Assembly: GCA_003561835.1 (NCBI GenBank)
Contig: PWVN01000088.1
Coordinates: forward strand, 1-5,847
Direction: 5' to 3'
Origin: Syntrophomonadaceae bacterium
GTDB lineage: Bacteria; Bacillota; Dethiobacteria; PWVN01
Length of the DNA: 5,847 nucleotides
The notes beneath the pieces are model-generated. The model was not told the origin of the DNA. It made no database searches and saw only the letters and a list, made by a program, of their open reading frames with translations. The number at the start of each line of letters is the position of its first letter. Position 1 is the first letter of the stretch. Below, piece by piece: positions 1-5,472 of the stretch. A program made the translations under genes and the position numbers.

Positions 1-2
1 AA

Positions 3-56
3 GGAATCCGGGAGCTGGGCCGGCACATCCACAACCTCTCGCGAAACTTCTTCTAG
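3..56 (+). CDS. 3' end of an unidentified gene (partial)
   Basis: Reading from base 3, the frame encodes GIRELGRHIHNLSRNFF and stops at TAG 54-56. A strong intrinsic terminator lies 31 bases further on, which is the usual arrangement for the end of a transcription unit and is the main reason to prefer this frame. The frame starting at base 1 also stops (near base 81), and the frame starting at base 2 stays open through the terminator, so the choice is not certain. Seventeen residues are too few to recognise a family. The tail did not look like YraN, RnhB or another common neighbour of comM. Confidence 0.45.
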   Translation, partial: GIRELGRHIHNLSRNFF

Positions 57-87
57 GGTTCCGGGTAAAAGAAAACATTGAAAAGAC

Positions 88-114
88 AAAAACCTCTCCG
101 GATGAGAGGTTTTT
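88..114 (+). terminator. Rho-independent terminator of the upstream gene
   Basis: An 11-bp perfect stem (AAAAACCTCTC at 88-98 with GAGAGGTTTTT at 104-114) closes a 5-base loop, CGGAT. Its right arm ends in a run of five T, so it should stop rightward transcription. The A-rich left arm would give a T-run on the other strand, so it could also work leftward. It ends 2 bases before the -35 box of the next promoter, which insulates comM from upstream read-through. Confidence 0.85.
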
Positions 115-115
115 C

Positions 116-144
116 TTGACTCGAACATATGTTTGTGGTAAAAT
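116..144 (+). promoter_or_regulatory. Sigma-A promoter of comM (TTGACT-17-TAAAAT, extended -10)
   Basis: The -35 element TTGACT (116-121, 5 of 6 to consensus) is separated by exactly 17 bases from the -10 element TAAAAT (139-144, 5 of 6). TGG at 136-138 gives a TGn extended -10 motif. Transcription should start near base 151, leaving a leader of about 25 bases that holds the G-rich ribosome site before the GTG start at 176. The TTG at 116-118, which opens the longest reading frame of comM, lies in this -35 box and so would not be in the transcript. Confidence 0.85.
122..135. promoter_or_regulatory. Putative LexA (SOS) operator in the comM promoter
   Basis: CGAACATATGTTTG matches the Gram-positive LexA/DinR box CGAACRNRYGTTYC at 13 of 14 positions; only the final C is changed (to G). 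The inner 10 bases, AACATATGTT, are a perfect palindrome. It lies wholly inside the 17-base spacer between -35 and -10, where a bound repressor would block RNA polymerase. The match and position are direct observations; binding by LexA, and so induction by DNA damage, is inference. Confidence 0.68.
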
Positions 145-175
145 TTTACCAGGACGAGGGAGAGGGGGCAGGGCT

Positions 176-1687
176 GTGCTGGCCGCTACCAGGACCTTTT
201 CGCTGCTGGGTATCGACGGTTTCCCCGTTCAGTTGGAGGTGGACATCTCCCGGGGGCTGCCGGCCTTCAACGTGGTGGGCTTGCCGGACCCTGCCGTCAA
301 GGAGGCGGGTTCCCGGGTGAAGGCGGCCCTGCGCAACAGCGGCTTCCAGTTTCCCGTTCGCCGCATTACCGTGAACCTTTCCCCGGCGGATATGAAGAAG
401 GAGGGGCCCCATTTTGACCTGCCCATGGCCCTGGGGATCCTGACGGCGTCGGAACAGCTGCCCCAGGCCGCCCTGGAGGGCCTCTGTTTTGTAGGGGAGC
501 TGTCCTTAAACGGCAGGCTCCGTCCCGTCCGGGGGGTTTTACCCATGGCCCTGCTGGCCCGGAACCTGGGGCTAAAGGGGATGGTCCTGCCCCGGGACAA
601 TGCGGCAGAGGCCTGCCTGGCGGGGGACCTCCCGGTATACCCGGCCGATGACCTGAACCAGGTGGTAAAAGGCCTGGCCCTGCGCCGGCTGCCTCCCTTC
701 GCCCCCGGGGAAGGGAGGGGGCAGAGGGGCCAGGGGGAGGATTTCTGCCATGTGAAGGGCCAGGAGGGGGCCAAACGGGCCGTGGAAATCGCCGCTGCTG
801 GCGGCCACAACCTGCTGATGGTGGGTCCGCCGGGGGCGGGAAAGACCATGCTGGCCCGCTGCCTGCCCTCCATCCTGCCGCCCATGAACCGGGAGGAGAG
901 CCTGGAAGTGACCAAGATCTACAGCACCGCCGGGCTGCTTCCCGGGGCGGAGGCCCTGCTGGAGCAGCGGCCCTTCCGCAGCCCCCACCACAGCATCTCC
1001 ATGGCAGCCCTGGTGGGGGGCGGCCGGTTCCCCCGGCCGGGGGAGGTGACCCTGGCCCACAACGGCGTCCTCTTCATGGACGAGCTGCCCGAGTTTCACA
1101 AAAACGTTCTGGAGCTGCTGCGCCAGCCCCTGGAGGAAGGGTTTGTCACCATCTCCCGCTCTCAGGGGACCGTCCGCTTCCCCAGCGCCTTTACCCTGGT
1201 GGCGGCCATGAACCCCTGCAGCTGCGGCCGGCTGGGGACGGGCCGCTGCACCTGCTCCGACGGCGTCATTAACCGGCACCGGAACCGCCTGTCGGGGCCC
1301 CTTATGGACCGGATCGATATGTACATCGCCGTCCCGCCCCTGCCCTTTGAAGCCCTGTCCTGGGGCGGCGGGGCCGAGGCGTCGGCGGATATACGCAGGA
1401 GGGTGGAAGGGGCCCGGGAGGTCCAGCATGCCCGCTTCAAATCCCGGGACTTCCACTGCAATGCCCACATGGTGCCCCGGCATATCCACCAACACTGCCG
1501 GCTCAAGCAGGATGCGGAAAAGCTGCTTCGGGAAACCTTCACCCGCTTGAATTTAAGCCCCCGCTCCTACCACCGCATCCTCAAGCTTTCCCGGACCATC
1601 GCCGACCTGGAGGGCTGGGAGGACATCGAACTCCACCACCTGGCCGAGGCAATCCAGTACAGGTCGGAGAACAAGGTGAGTCCCTAA
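176..1687 (+). CDS. comM: ComM/YifB family AAA+ ATPase (Mg-chelatase-like)
   Basis: This complete 503-residue protein has the normal length for the family. ComM is a cytosolic hexameric helicase; in Vibrio and Acinetobacter it drives branch migration that integrates incoming single-stranded DNA during natural transformation. The N-terminal ChlI-type domain (about 7-170) includes the family signature GLPAFNVVGLPDPAVKEAGS. The AAA+ core carries Walker A GPPGAGKT (217-224), Walker B VLFMDE (298-303), sensor-1 AAMNPC (343-348) and SGPLMDRID (373-381). The C-terminal lid contains SPRSYHRILKLSRTIADLEG (461-480). Cysteines 348, 350, 358 and 360 form a CxC-x7-CxC cluster, as in many non-enterobacterial members, and might bind a metal. 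I chose GTG 176 because the protein then starts VLAATRTFSLLGIDG, as the family does, with a G-rich ribosome site at 156-168; the longer TTG start lies in the promoter. The gene has its own promoter with a LexA-like box. dprA and topA, often found nearby, are not in view. Confidence 0.95.
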   Translation: MLAATRTFSLLGIDGFPVQLEVDISRGLPAFNVVGLPDPAVKEAGSRVKAALRNSGFQFPVRRITVNLSPADMKKEGPHFDLPMALGILTASEQLPQAALEGLCFVGELSLNGRLRPVRGVLPMALLARNLGLKGMVLPRDNAAEACLAGDLPVYPADDLNQVVKGLALRRLPPFAPGEGRGQRGQGEDFCHVKGQEGAKRAVEIAAAGGHNLLMVGPPGAGKTMLARCLPSILPPMNREESLEVTKIYSTAGLLPGAEALLEQRPFRSPHHSISMAALVGGGRFPRPGEVTLAHNGVLFMDELPEFHKNVLELLRQPLEEGFVTISRSQGTVRFPSAFTLVAAMNPCSCGRLGTGRCTCSDGVINRHRNRLSGPLMDRIDMYIAVPPLPFEALSWGGGAEASADIRRRVEGAREVQHARFKSRDFHCNAHMVPRHIHQHCRLKQDAEKLLRETFTRLNLSPRSYHRILKLSRTIADLEGWEDIELHHLAEAIQYRSENKVSP

Positions 1688-1711
1688 AGGAAAAGGAAGG
1701 AGGTGCAGCTC

Positions 1712-1954
1712 ATGGAATTTGTTTTTGGCATAGAGGAAGTCCGGGTTTTGGCCCGGCAGCACGCTGCCGGCTGCCCGGGAGGGGCGAAAGGGGATTTCGA
1801 CAACCTGCTGGGAATTCTAGGGGAACTGGCGGGCTGCCCGGAGAGAAGGGGAGGAGCCCGGCCGGCAGGCCGGGGACGGGAGAAGGGGGCCCGGACCCCC
1901 GTTCCCCGGGGCAGGACCCCGCTGGCGCCGCCCCGGGTGGGGATCTCCGCCTGA
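1712..1954 (+). CDS. Small hypothetical protein downstream of comM
   Basis: This 80-residue open frame begins at ATG 1712, 24 bases after comM ends, behind an excellent ribosome site (AAGGAAGGAGGT, 1693-1704, 7 bases from the ATG). No promoter is visible in the gap, so it is probably co-transcribed with comM. Residues 1-46 look like real protein: MEFVFGIEEVRVLARQHA followed by an Asp/Leu-rich part (DFDNLLGILGELAGC) that could form a helix. Residues 47-80 are low-complexity Arg/Gly/Pro, and the DNA there is the same GC-extreme type as the repeat region beyond the stop, so the tail may be drift or the result of a frameshift. No signal peptide or membrane segment is seen, and I recognise no family. 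The GTG at 1703 is less likely as a start because it sits inside the Shine-Dalgarno sequence. Confidence 0.6.
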   Translation: MEFVFGIEEVRVLARQHAAGCPGGAKGDFDNLLGILGELAGCPERRGGARPAGRGREKGARTPVPRGRTPLAPPRVGISA

Positions 1955-1965
1955 GGGGCGGAGGG

Positions 1966-1987
1966 CCCCCGGGGATTTTCCCGGGGG
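1966..1987. terminator. GC-rich hairpin, probable terminator between convergent genes
   Basis: CCCCCGGG (1966-1973) and CCCGGGGG (1980-1987) form a perfect 8-bp stem around the loop GATTTT, starting 11 bases after the stop of the small gene. Only three T (1988-1990) follow, so it is a poor classical terminator by tail, though the stem is very stable. It lies between the rightward comM unit and the leftward methyltransferase and could limit read-through from either side. Confidence 0.45.
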
Positions 1988-1998
1988 TTTCCCGGGGA

Positions 1999-2045
1999 GG
2001 GTTCGGGGGGAGGCTCCCGGGAGGTTTCGGGGAGAGGTCCCGGGA
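1999..2045. repeat. Degenerate tandem repeat with CCCGGG cores
   Basis: Two adjacent units, 1999-2022 (24 bases) and 2023-2045 (23 bases), agree at 21 of 23 aligned positions with one single-base gap. Each unit runs roughly GG-T-TTC, then a G/A tract, then TCCCGGGA. A shorter, related stretch precedes them (1985-1998: GGGTTTC then CCGGGGA). CCCGGG occurs about six times between 1930 and 2045. No open frame of interest covers it. Confidence 0.65.
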
Positions 2046-2070
2046 ACCCGCCGGGGCAGGCCTCCGGAAG

Positions 2071-2823
2071 CTATGAAGCCCCCCTCCCGGCCACCAGGAT
2101 GGTGGCGGGGCCCTCCCGGTCCCAGGGGCCAAAGCGGAAGGAGCCGTAAAAGGAGGGGGCTGCAAACCCGCTGTCCTCGAGGAAGCTCTCCAGTTCTTTC
2201 CTGGTCAGGGGCCTTAAGGGCACACGGTTCCTCCTGCTTAAGGTTTCCCCGCCCCTCTCGAGACGGAGTTCCGTATGGAAGTCCAAAAGCCCGTCGAGCC
2301 GGGGCTCGTAGCGCCGGGTAAAGCGCAGGCCCTTATCCTTTCTTTCTATGGGGGGGAGATGGTAGTCCTCTTTTCCCAGGACCCGGTCGTAGTTGACCGT
2401 CTGCAGGATGAGGAGCCCTCCTTCCTTCCGGAGGGCCTTCCGGCCGCCCCGGAAGAAGGATTGGATCTCCTCATCCTCAAGGAGGTGGGGAAGGGAGTTC
2501 CCCAGGCACAGGAGGGCGTCAAAGCGGCCGGCAAAGGACTCCAGGTCCCGCATGTCCCCCCGCCGGAAGTGGAGGCGGCGGGCGTATTTGGATTTTGCCC
2601 CGCGTTTTCGGGCTTCCCGCACCATGGCCTCCTCGTAGTCGATGCCCGTCACCTCAAAGCCCTGTTGTGCCAGGGCCCGGGCATAGGCCCCCGTCCCGCA
2701 GGCCGCATCCAGCACCTTCGAGGCCCCGCCCCCGGAAAGGACCCGGGCCAGGAAGGACACCTGGGCCTCCCCGGCGGGGAAGATGTCCTCGTAGGAACCG
2801 TGGATCTCTTCATAAAAACTCAT
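2071..2823 (-). CDS. Class I SAM-dependent methyltransferase
   Basis: This 250-residue cytosolic enzyme is predicted to transfer a methyl group from S-adenosylmethionine to an unidentified acceptor. Motif I, VLDAACGTG (37-45), binds the SAM methionine end. GID (60-62) provides the acidic residue for the ribose. GDMRDL (89-94) is the adenine-side motif. FDALLCLGNSLPHL (101-114) is motif IV, and its CLGNSxxHL form resembles glycine N-methyltransferase-type, small-molecule enzymes. The C-terminal half is beta-rich, and LTRKELESFLEDSGF (206-220) is the usual closing helix before the last strands. I prefer the ATG at 2823 (MSFYEEIHGSYEDIF), which resembles family starts; an in-frame ATG 6 bases upstream (2829) is possible. 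The ribosome site AAGGAGGAGGG is at 2830-2840. The gene converges with the comM unit and seems to be transcribed alone. The substrate cannot be told from sequence. Confidence 0.9.
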   Translation of the reverse strand: MSFYEEIHGSYEDIFPAGEAQVSFLARVLSGGGASKVLDAACGTGAYARALAQQGFEVTGIDYEEAMVREARKRGAKSKYARRLHFRRGDMRDLESFAGRFDALLCLGNSLPHLLEDEEIQSFFRGGRKALRKEGGLLILQTVNYDRVLGKEDYHLPPIERKDKGLRFTRRYEPRLDGLLDFHTELRLERGGETLSRRNRVPLRPLTRKELESFLEDSGFAAPSFYGSFRFGPWDREGPATILVAGRGAS

Positions 2824-2872
2824 ATGCATCCCTCCTCCTTTTGTCCCTGCCTGAGAACAGCCTGTCAGCCCT

Positions 2873-2901
2873 ATTATCCCATAAGGGGGCCCGGAATTAA
2901 A
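2873..2901 (-). promoter_or_regulatory. Possible promoter of the methyltransferase gene
   Basis: Reading leftward, GATAAT (2878-2873, 5 of 6 to the -10 consensus) is preceded by TGG, an extended -10. A weak -35, TTTAAT (2901-2896), lies 17 bases upstream. Transcription would begin near 2866, giving a leader of about 40 bases. The -35 match is poor, so this rests mostly on the extended -10. Confidence 0.4.
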
Positions 2902-2935
2902 CTTATAAAAAAAGGCCTGTCCCCCAGGGGCGAGG

Positions 2936-2967
2936 AAATTAAGGTGCTTTCCCAAGCACCTTAATTT
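2936..2967 (-). terminator. Strong terminator of the cysteine-rich spore-type gene
   Basis: A perfect 14-bp stem (AAATTAAGGTGCTT at 2936-2949 with AAGCACCTTAATTT at 2954-2967) closes a 4-base loop. It lies 14 bases beyond the stop of the leftward gene ending at 2981. The outer arms are A/T-rich, so a short T-run follows the GC part of the stem in either direction. It separates that gene from the methyltransferase downstream. Confidence 0.85.
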
Positions 2968-2980
2968 GCTATGTTGTTGT

Positions 2981-3601
2981 TTAGTCCTCCTGGGGCGGGT
3001 AGGGGGGCCACTCCGGGTCAAAATCGGGGCAGATGGCCAGAACTTCGTCGCATTCCGGGGGTTCGGGGCAGAATCCGTAGGCGGGGATCAGCAGCTGTAC
3101 ATGGGCGAAGAGCTTTACCAGGATCATTTTGCCGATGCAGCAGATGATGGTGGAACGGACCCTGGCCGTGTTGGGGTCCATGACTTCCTCCACGAAGCAC
3201 TCCAGGCACTCCAGGAAGATGTCGCATTTCACTTCCAGGCCCTCCTCGTCTGCCCTGGCCAGGAAGACGGTCTTATCCTGTTCTACGACGTGGGAGATTT
3301 CATTGGTGCTCTGGTCGTCATAGGTGACCCGTGCCTTGATCTTGTACCGGAACTGGACCCGGATCCTGCCGGGGGCCACTACCGTGCAATCCTGGGAGAT
3401 GAGCTTCACATCCAGGCAGGTCACATCGGTGACGGCCAGGGGTGCGTAGTGCTCGATCTCATCTTCGTTTACCAGGACCTTCTTGCACTCCTGGTAAACC
3501 TTATCCACCTGGATGCAGACGATCTCCGTGGGGGGCGGTGCGCCGTAGACGGGGTCGCAGGAACCAGGCTTTACTTTACCTCCATGTTTATCGTGACTCA
3601 T
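2981..3601 (-). CDS. Cysteine-rich SPOCS/DUF3794-like protein, probable spore coat component
   Basis: This 206-residue protein has 13 cysteines (15, 29, 39, 62, 72, 126, 132, 135, 154, 155, 178, 184, 191), no signal peptide and no clear membrane segment. The middle (about 58-175) alternates short beta strands (VKLIS, IRVQFRYKIKARVTYDD, KTVFLARA, LEVKCDIFLECLECFVEEV, ARVRSTIICCIGKMILVKL). This pattern resembles the SPOCS (DUF3794) domain of spore-coat and morphogenesis proteins such as SipL. The C-terminus is acidic and proline-rich (PEWPPYPPQED). Cysteine-rich proteins of this kind are commonly cross-linked into spore coats; that role is inferred here. The ATG at 3601 is preferred because GGAGG lies 7 bases before it, whereas the ATG at 3619 lies upstream of that ribosome site. 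A sigma-K-like promoter upstream supports late mother-cell expression. The family assignment comes from recall of the pattern, not from a search. Confidence 0.65.
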   Translation of the reverse strand: MSHDKHGGKVKPGSCDPVYGAPPPTEIVCIQVDKVYQECKKVLVNEDEIEHYAPLAVTDVTCLDVKLISQDCTVVAPGRIRVQFRYKIKARVTYDDQSTNEISHVVEQDKTVFLARADEEGLEVKCDIFLECLECFVEEVMDPNTARVRSTIICCIGKMILVKLFAHVQLLIPAYGFCPEPPECDEVLAICPDFDPEWPPYPPQED

Positions 3602-3620
3602 TACTTTGCCTCCTTTCATT

Positions 3621-3644
3621 GATATAACCGGGGATATACCGGTT
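3621..3644. repeat. Paired direct and inverted repeat between divergent genes
   Basis: GATATAACCGG (3621-3631) recurs as GATATACCGG (3633-3642), a direct repeat with a 12-base period. Overlapping it, AACCGG (3626-3631) and CCGGTT (3639-3644) form an inverted repeat with a 7-base gap. The block lies just downstream of the predicted start of the leftward transcript, so it could be a protein-binding site or a short hairpin at the 5' end of that mRNA. Confidence 0.5.
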
Positions 3645-3653
3645 TTCTTAAGA

Positions 3654-3681
3654 TATTATATGCCCCGGCGTAGAAGGTGTG
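3654..3681 (-). promoter_or_regulatory. Sigma-K-like promoter of the cysteine-rich gene
   Basis: Reading leftward, CATATAATA (3662-3654) fits the sigma-K -10 consensus CATANNNTA exactly. A CAC (3681-3679), giving the AC of the -35, stands 16 bases upstream. The same -10 also fits sigma-E (CATACAAT) with one mismatch, but no sigma-E -35 is visible. Transcription would start near 3647, giving a leader of about 45 bases that holds the repeat block and the GGAGG site. Use in sporulation is inferred from this match and the product type. Confidence 0.6.
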
Positions 3682-3683
3682 AT

Positions 3684-5402
3684 ATGGACGGGGAAAAATA
3701 TTGGGGGGAATTCTTCCCTGCTGCCCCTCATATACATTCAGTAAAGAAAAAGGGGGTGGAGATTTTGCAGGATAAAAGGGGAGATCTGCTTTCTCCCGTT
3801 CTGGTGGACATGGCCGGCAGGAAGGGGCGGGTGAAGGCCCAGGGGCGTACCCTCCAGTACCTGGAGATGGCGGAAGGCGGGGAAACCTCCGGCCCCCGGT
3901 ACCGGCTGGACCGGGACATCAAGGCCTTTGAAGGCCTGGTAACGGAGCCGGGGCGGCTCTACCTGGCCCTGGTGGACGAGGAGGAGACCCTCCACGGGGT
4001 CGGCCTGGGGAAGGATTCCTTCAGCAAGCTCTTCGAACCCTACAGGGCCTCCGGCGCCGTGCATTCCCTCTCCCTGGCCCTGGGGCTCAATAATGATGTC
4101 AACCTGTTCTTTGCCGTCAGCGGCTACAAGGGGGCCAGGCTCTTTCACTGCCGGGCGGAGGAGGGGACCTTAAAGCAGGTTTCCGTCCTGGAGGAAGGGG
4201 GCCAGGAGGATTTTCGTGCCTTGAAGAGCAGCAGCGACCACTGGGGGAGCTTCAACCTCTTCTACCTGGCCCTGGAGAAAGGGGCCTCCGTCCTCCGGCA
4301 CCGCTTCTTCGTGCCCTTCAGCAGAACCTGGAGCAGCCCCGTCACCCTCTACGGGCCGGACCAGGGGGAGGTTAAGGATTACTCCTTCTACATCGACACC
4401 GACAACAACATCTATGTGGCCCTGCTGCTGGAGGGGAACCGGAAAAGGGAGATCGTCCATATGAAGCGGGATATGGGCGGCTGGCCCCGGGGCGGCTGGC
4501 AGCGACCCATCCTCATCAGCCAGGAAGAGAGGGGGGGAGTCCCCGTCATCGATTTTTACCGCAAGGGGTACCTGCAGGTTTTCTTTTTCGCCGGGGAGGG
4601 GTCGAAGCTCTTCCTGTGGCGGGACGGGGAGGTCAAATCCCTGCAGAAAAAAGCCCTGGATGCCGGCGGCAAGATCCTGGCCCGCTACCGCTCCACCAGC
4701 GGTTCCCGGCCCCAGTACTCCCTGTGGTCGGAGGATGAGGAGGTGCCCCCCGGACTGCCCGGACCGGAACCGGGGGATGAGGAGGAGGAGGAGGAGGATT
4801 GCCTCCCCGGGGACGGGGAGGGGGAACCGGAAACAGGCAGGACGGTCAGGGGGGACGGAAAGGGGGAGGCCGGCGAAGACGATGGGGAGGGCGGTACGGA
4901 AGGCGGCACAAAGGAAGGCCGGGCCGGGGGAAGCCGCAAAAGCCCTCCCAAAGGGGAGCCGGAGGACGGGCCCCGGGACGAGCGGGACCGTTTTGTCAAG
5001 CAGGCCATCCAGATCATGCAGGCCAAAACGGACCTGGAAGCCGGTTTGCGCAGAAAGGAGAAGGAACTGGCCCGGCAGCAGGGCCAGTACGAGAACAGGC
5101 TGAAGCTCCTCAGAGACCAGCTGGCCTCCAGGAACGAGGCCTTCAAATCCCTGGAAGCCAAGCTCTCCCGACAGGAGGCAGCGGCCCTGGGCTTTCGGGC
5201 GGAGCAGAAATCCTGGGAAAAGGAGATCAACCAGCTGAAGAAGGAGAACTGGGAGCTGAAGGAAGCGGTGAAGCGGCAGGAAAAGGACAACCGGGAGCTC
5301 TCCATCAAGGCCGACGGGCTGCAAAAGCAGGTGGACGAACTGGAGAAGCAGGCGGCCCGCCAGGGCTTCATGGACCGGGTGGGGCAGTTTTTCAAAAAGT
5401 AG
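3684..5402 (+). CDS. Putative beta-propeller, acidic linker, coiled-coil protein
   Basis: I do not recognise this 572-residue protein as a named family. Residues about 25-358 show six or seven units of a strand-rich pattern, such as SFNLFYLALEKGASVLRHRF and DNNIYVALLLEGNRKREIVH, each ending in a Trp or Phe-rich turn. This resembles propeller blades (about 79-122, 126-174, 177-224, 230-280, 286-324, 331-358). Residues 350-432 are a disordered Gly/Glu/Asp/Pro/Lys linker with six Glu in a row. Residues 432-559 are heptad-like charged helix, a long coiled coil likely to dimerise, ending in a short amphipathic tail (GFMDRVGQFFKK). There is no signal peptide or membrane helix, so it should be cytosolic unless carried by a partner. 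ATG 3684 is preceded by AGAAGGTG (3672-3679). In-frame ATG 3660 and TTG 3606 are upstream alternatives, and a TTG near 3765 is also possible. It diverges from the cysteine-rich gene and probably shares an operon with the glycosyltransferase. A scaffold role at the cell or spore surface is a guess. Confidence 0.85.
   Translation: MDGEKYWGEFFPAAPHIHSVKKKGVEILQDKRGDLLSPVLVDMAGRKGRVKAQGRTLQYLEMAEGGETSGPRYRLDRDIKAFEGLVTEPGRLYLALVDEEETLHGVGLGKDSFSKLFEPYRASGAVHSLSLALGLNNDVNLFFAVSGYKGARLFHCRAEEGTLKQVSVLEEGGQEDFRALKSSSDHWGSFNLFYLALEKGASVLRHRFFVPFSRTWSSPVTLYGPDQGEVKDYSFYIDTDNNIYVALLLEGNRKREIVHMKRDMGGWPRGGWQRPILISQEERGGVPVIDFYRKGYLQVFFFAGEGSKLFLWRDGEVKSLQKKALDAGGKILARYRSTSGSRPQYSLWSEDEEVPPGLPGPEPGDEEEEEEDCLPGDGEGEPETGRTVRGDGKGEAGEDDGEGGTEGGTKEGRAGGSRKSPPKGEPEDGPRDERDRFVKQAIQIMQAKTDLEAGLRRKEKELARQQGQYENRLKLLRDQLASRNEAFKSLEAKLSRQEAAALGFRAEQKSWEKEINQLKKENWELKEAVKRQEKDNRELSIKADGLQKQVDELEKQAARQGFMDRVGQFFKK
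4779..4796 (+). repeat. (GAG)6 trinucleotide repeat in the linker
   Basis: Six consecutive GAG codons encode six Glu in the acidic linker of the propeller/coiled-coil protein, flanked by GAT (Asp) on both sides. Gain or loss of units would keep the frame and change only linker length. Confidence 0.9.
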
Positions 5403-5472
5403 GGCATGGGCGGCCCGCCCGGGGCACTTTTTGGGTCTCCTCCAAATACACTGGAAAAAAGGAGAGATTCCC

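Noticed and set aside
572..1495. Long open frame on the minus strand opposite comM (about 307 codons)
   Set aside because: It is fully antisense to a well-conserved ATPase; its protein is Gly/Gln/His/Pro-rich without domains and is expected from GC-rich codon bias.
2906..2935. T-run on the minus strand (seven T) preceded by GC-rich sequence, a possible second terminator
   Set aside because: The preceding bases form at best a 4-bp stem (CCTG/CAGG); the perfect hairpin at 2936-2967 already explains termination.
2275..2964. 229-codon plus-strand frame across the methyltransferase
   Set aside because: The minus strand carries clear SAM-binding motifs, and this frame runs through a promoter and most of a terminator hairpin.
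2966..3622. 218-codon plus-strand frame opposite the cysteine-rich gene
   Set aside because: It lacks a ribosome site and has no recognisable domain; the minus strand has a GGAGG site, a terminator and a promoter in the right places.
3619..3659. Sigma-A promoter for the propeller gene (TTGATA at 3619 with TATTAT at 3654)
   Set aside because: The spacer would be 29 bases; no -35 lies 16-18 bases before TATTAT, so its promoter remains unidentified.
5402..5436. Possible terminator between the propeller gene and the glycosyltransferase (GGGC-GGCCC-GCCC, then TTTTT)
   Set aside because: The stem is only 4 bp and the T-run starts 7 bases after it, so it is not convincing as an intrinsic terminator.
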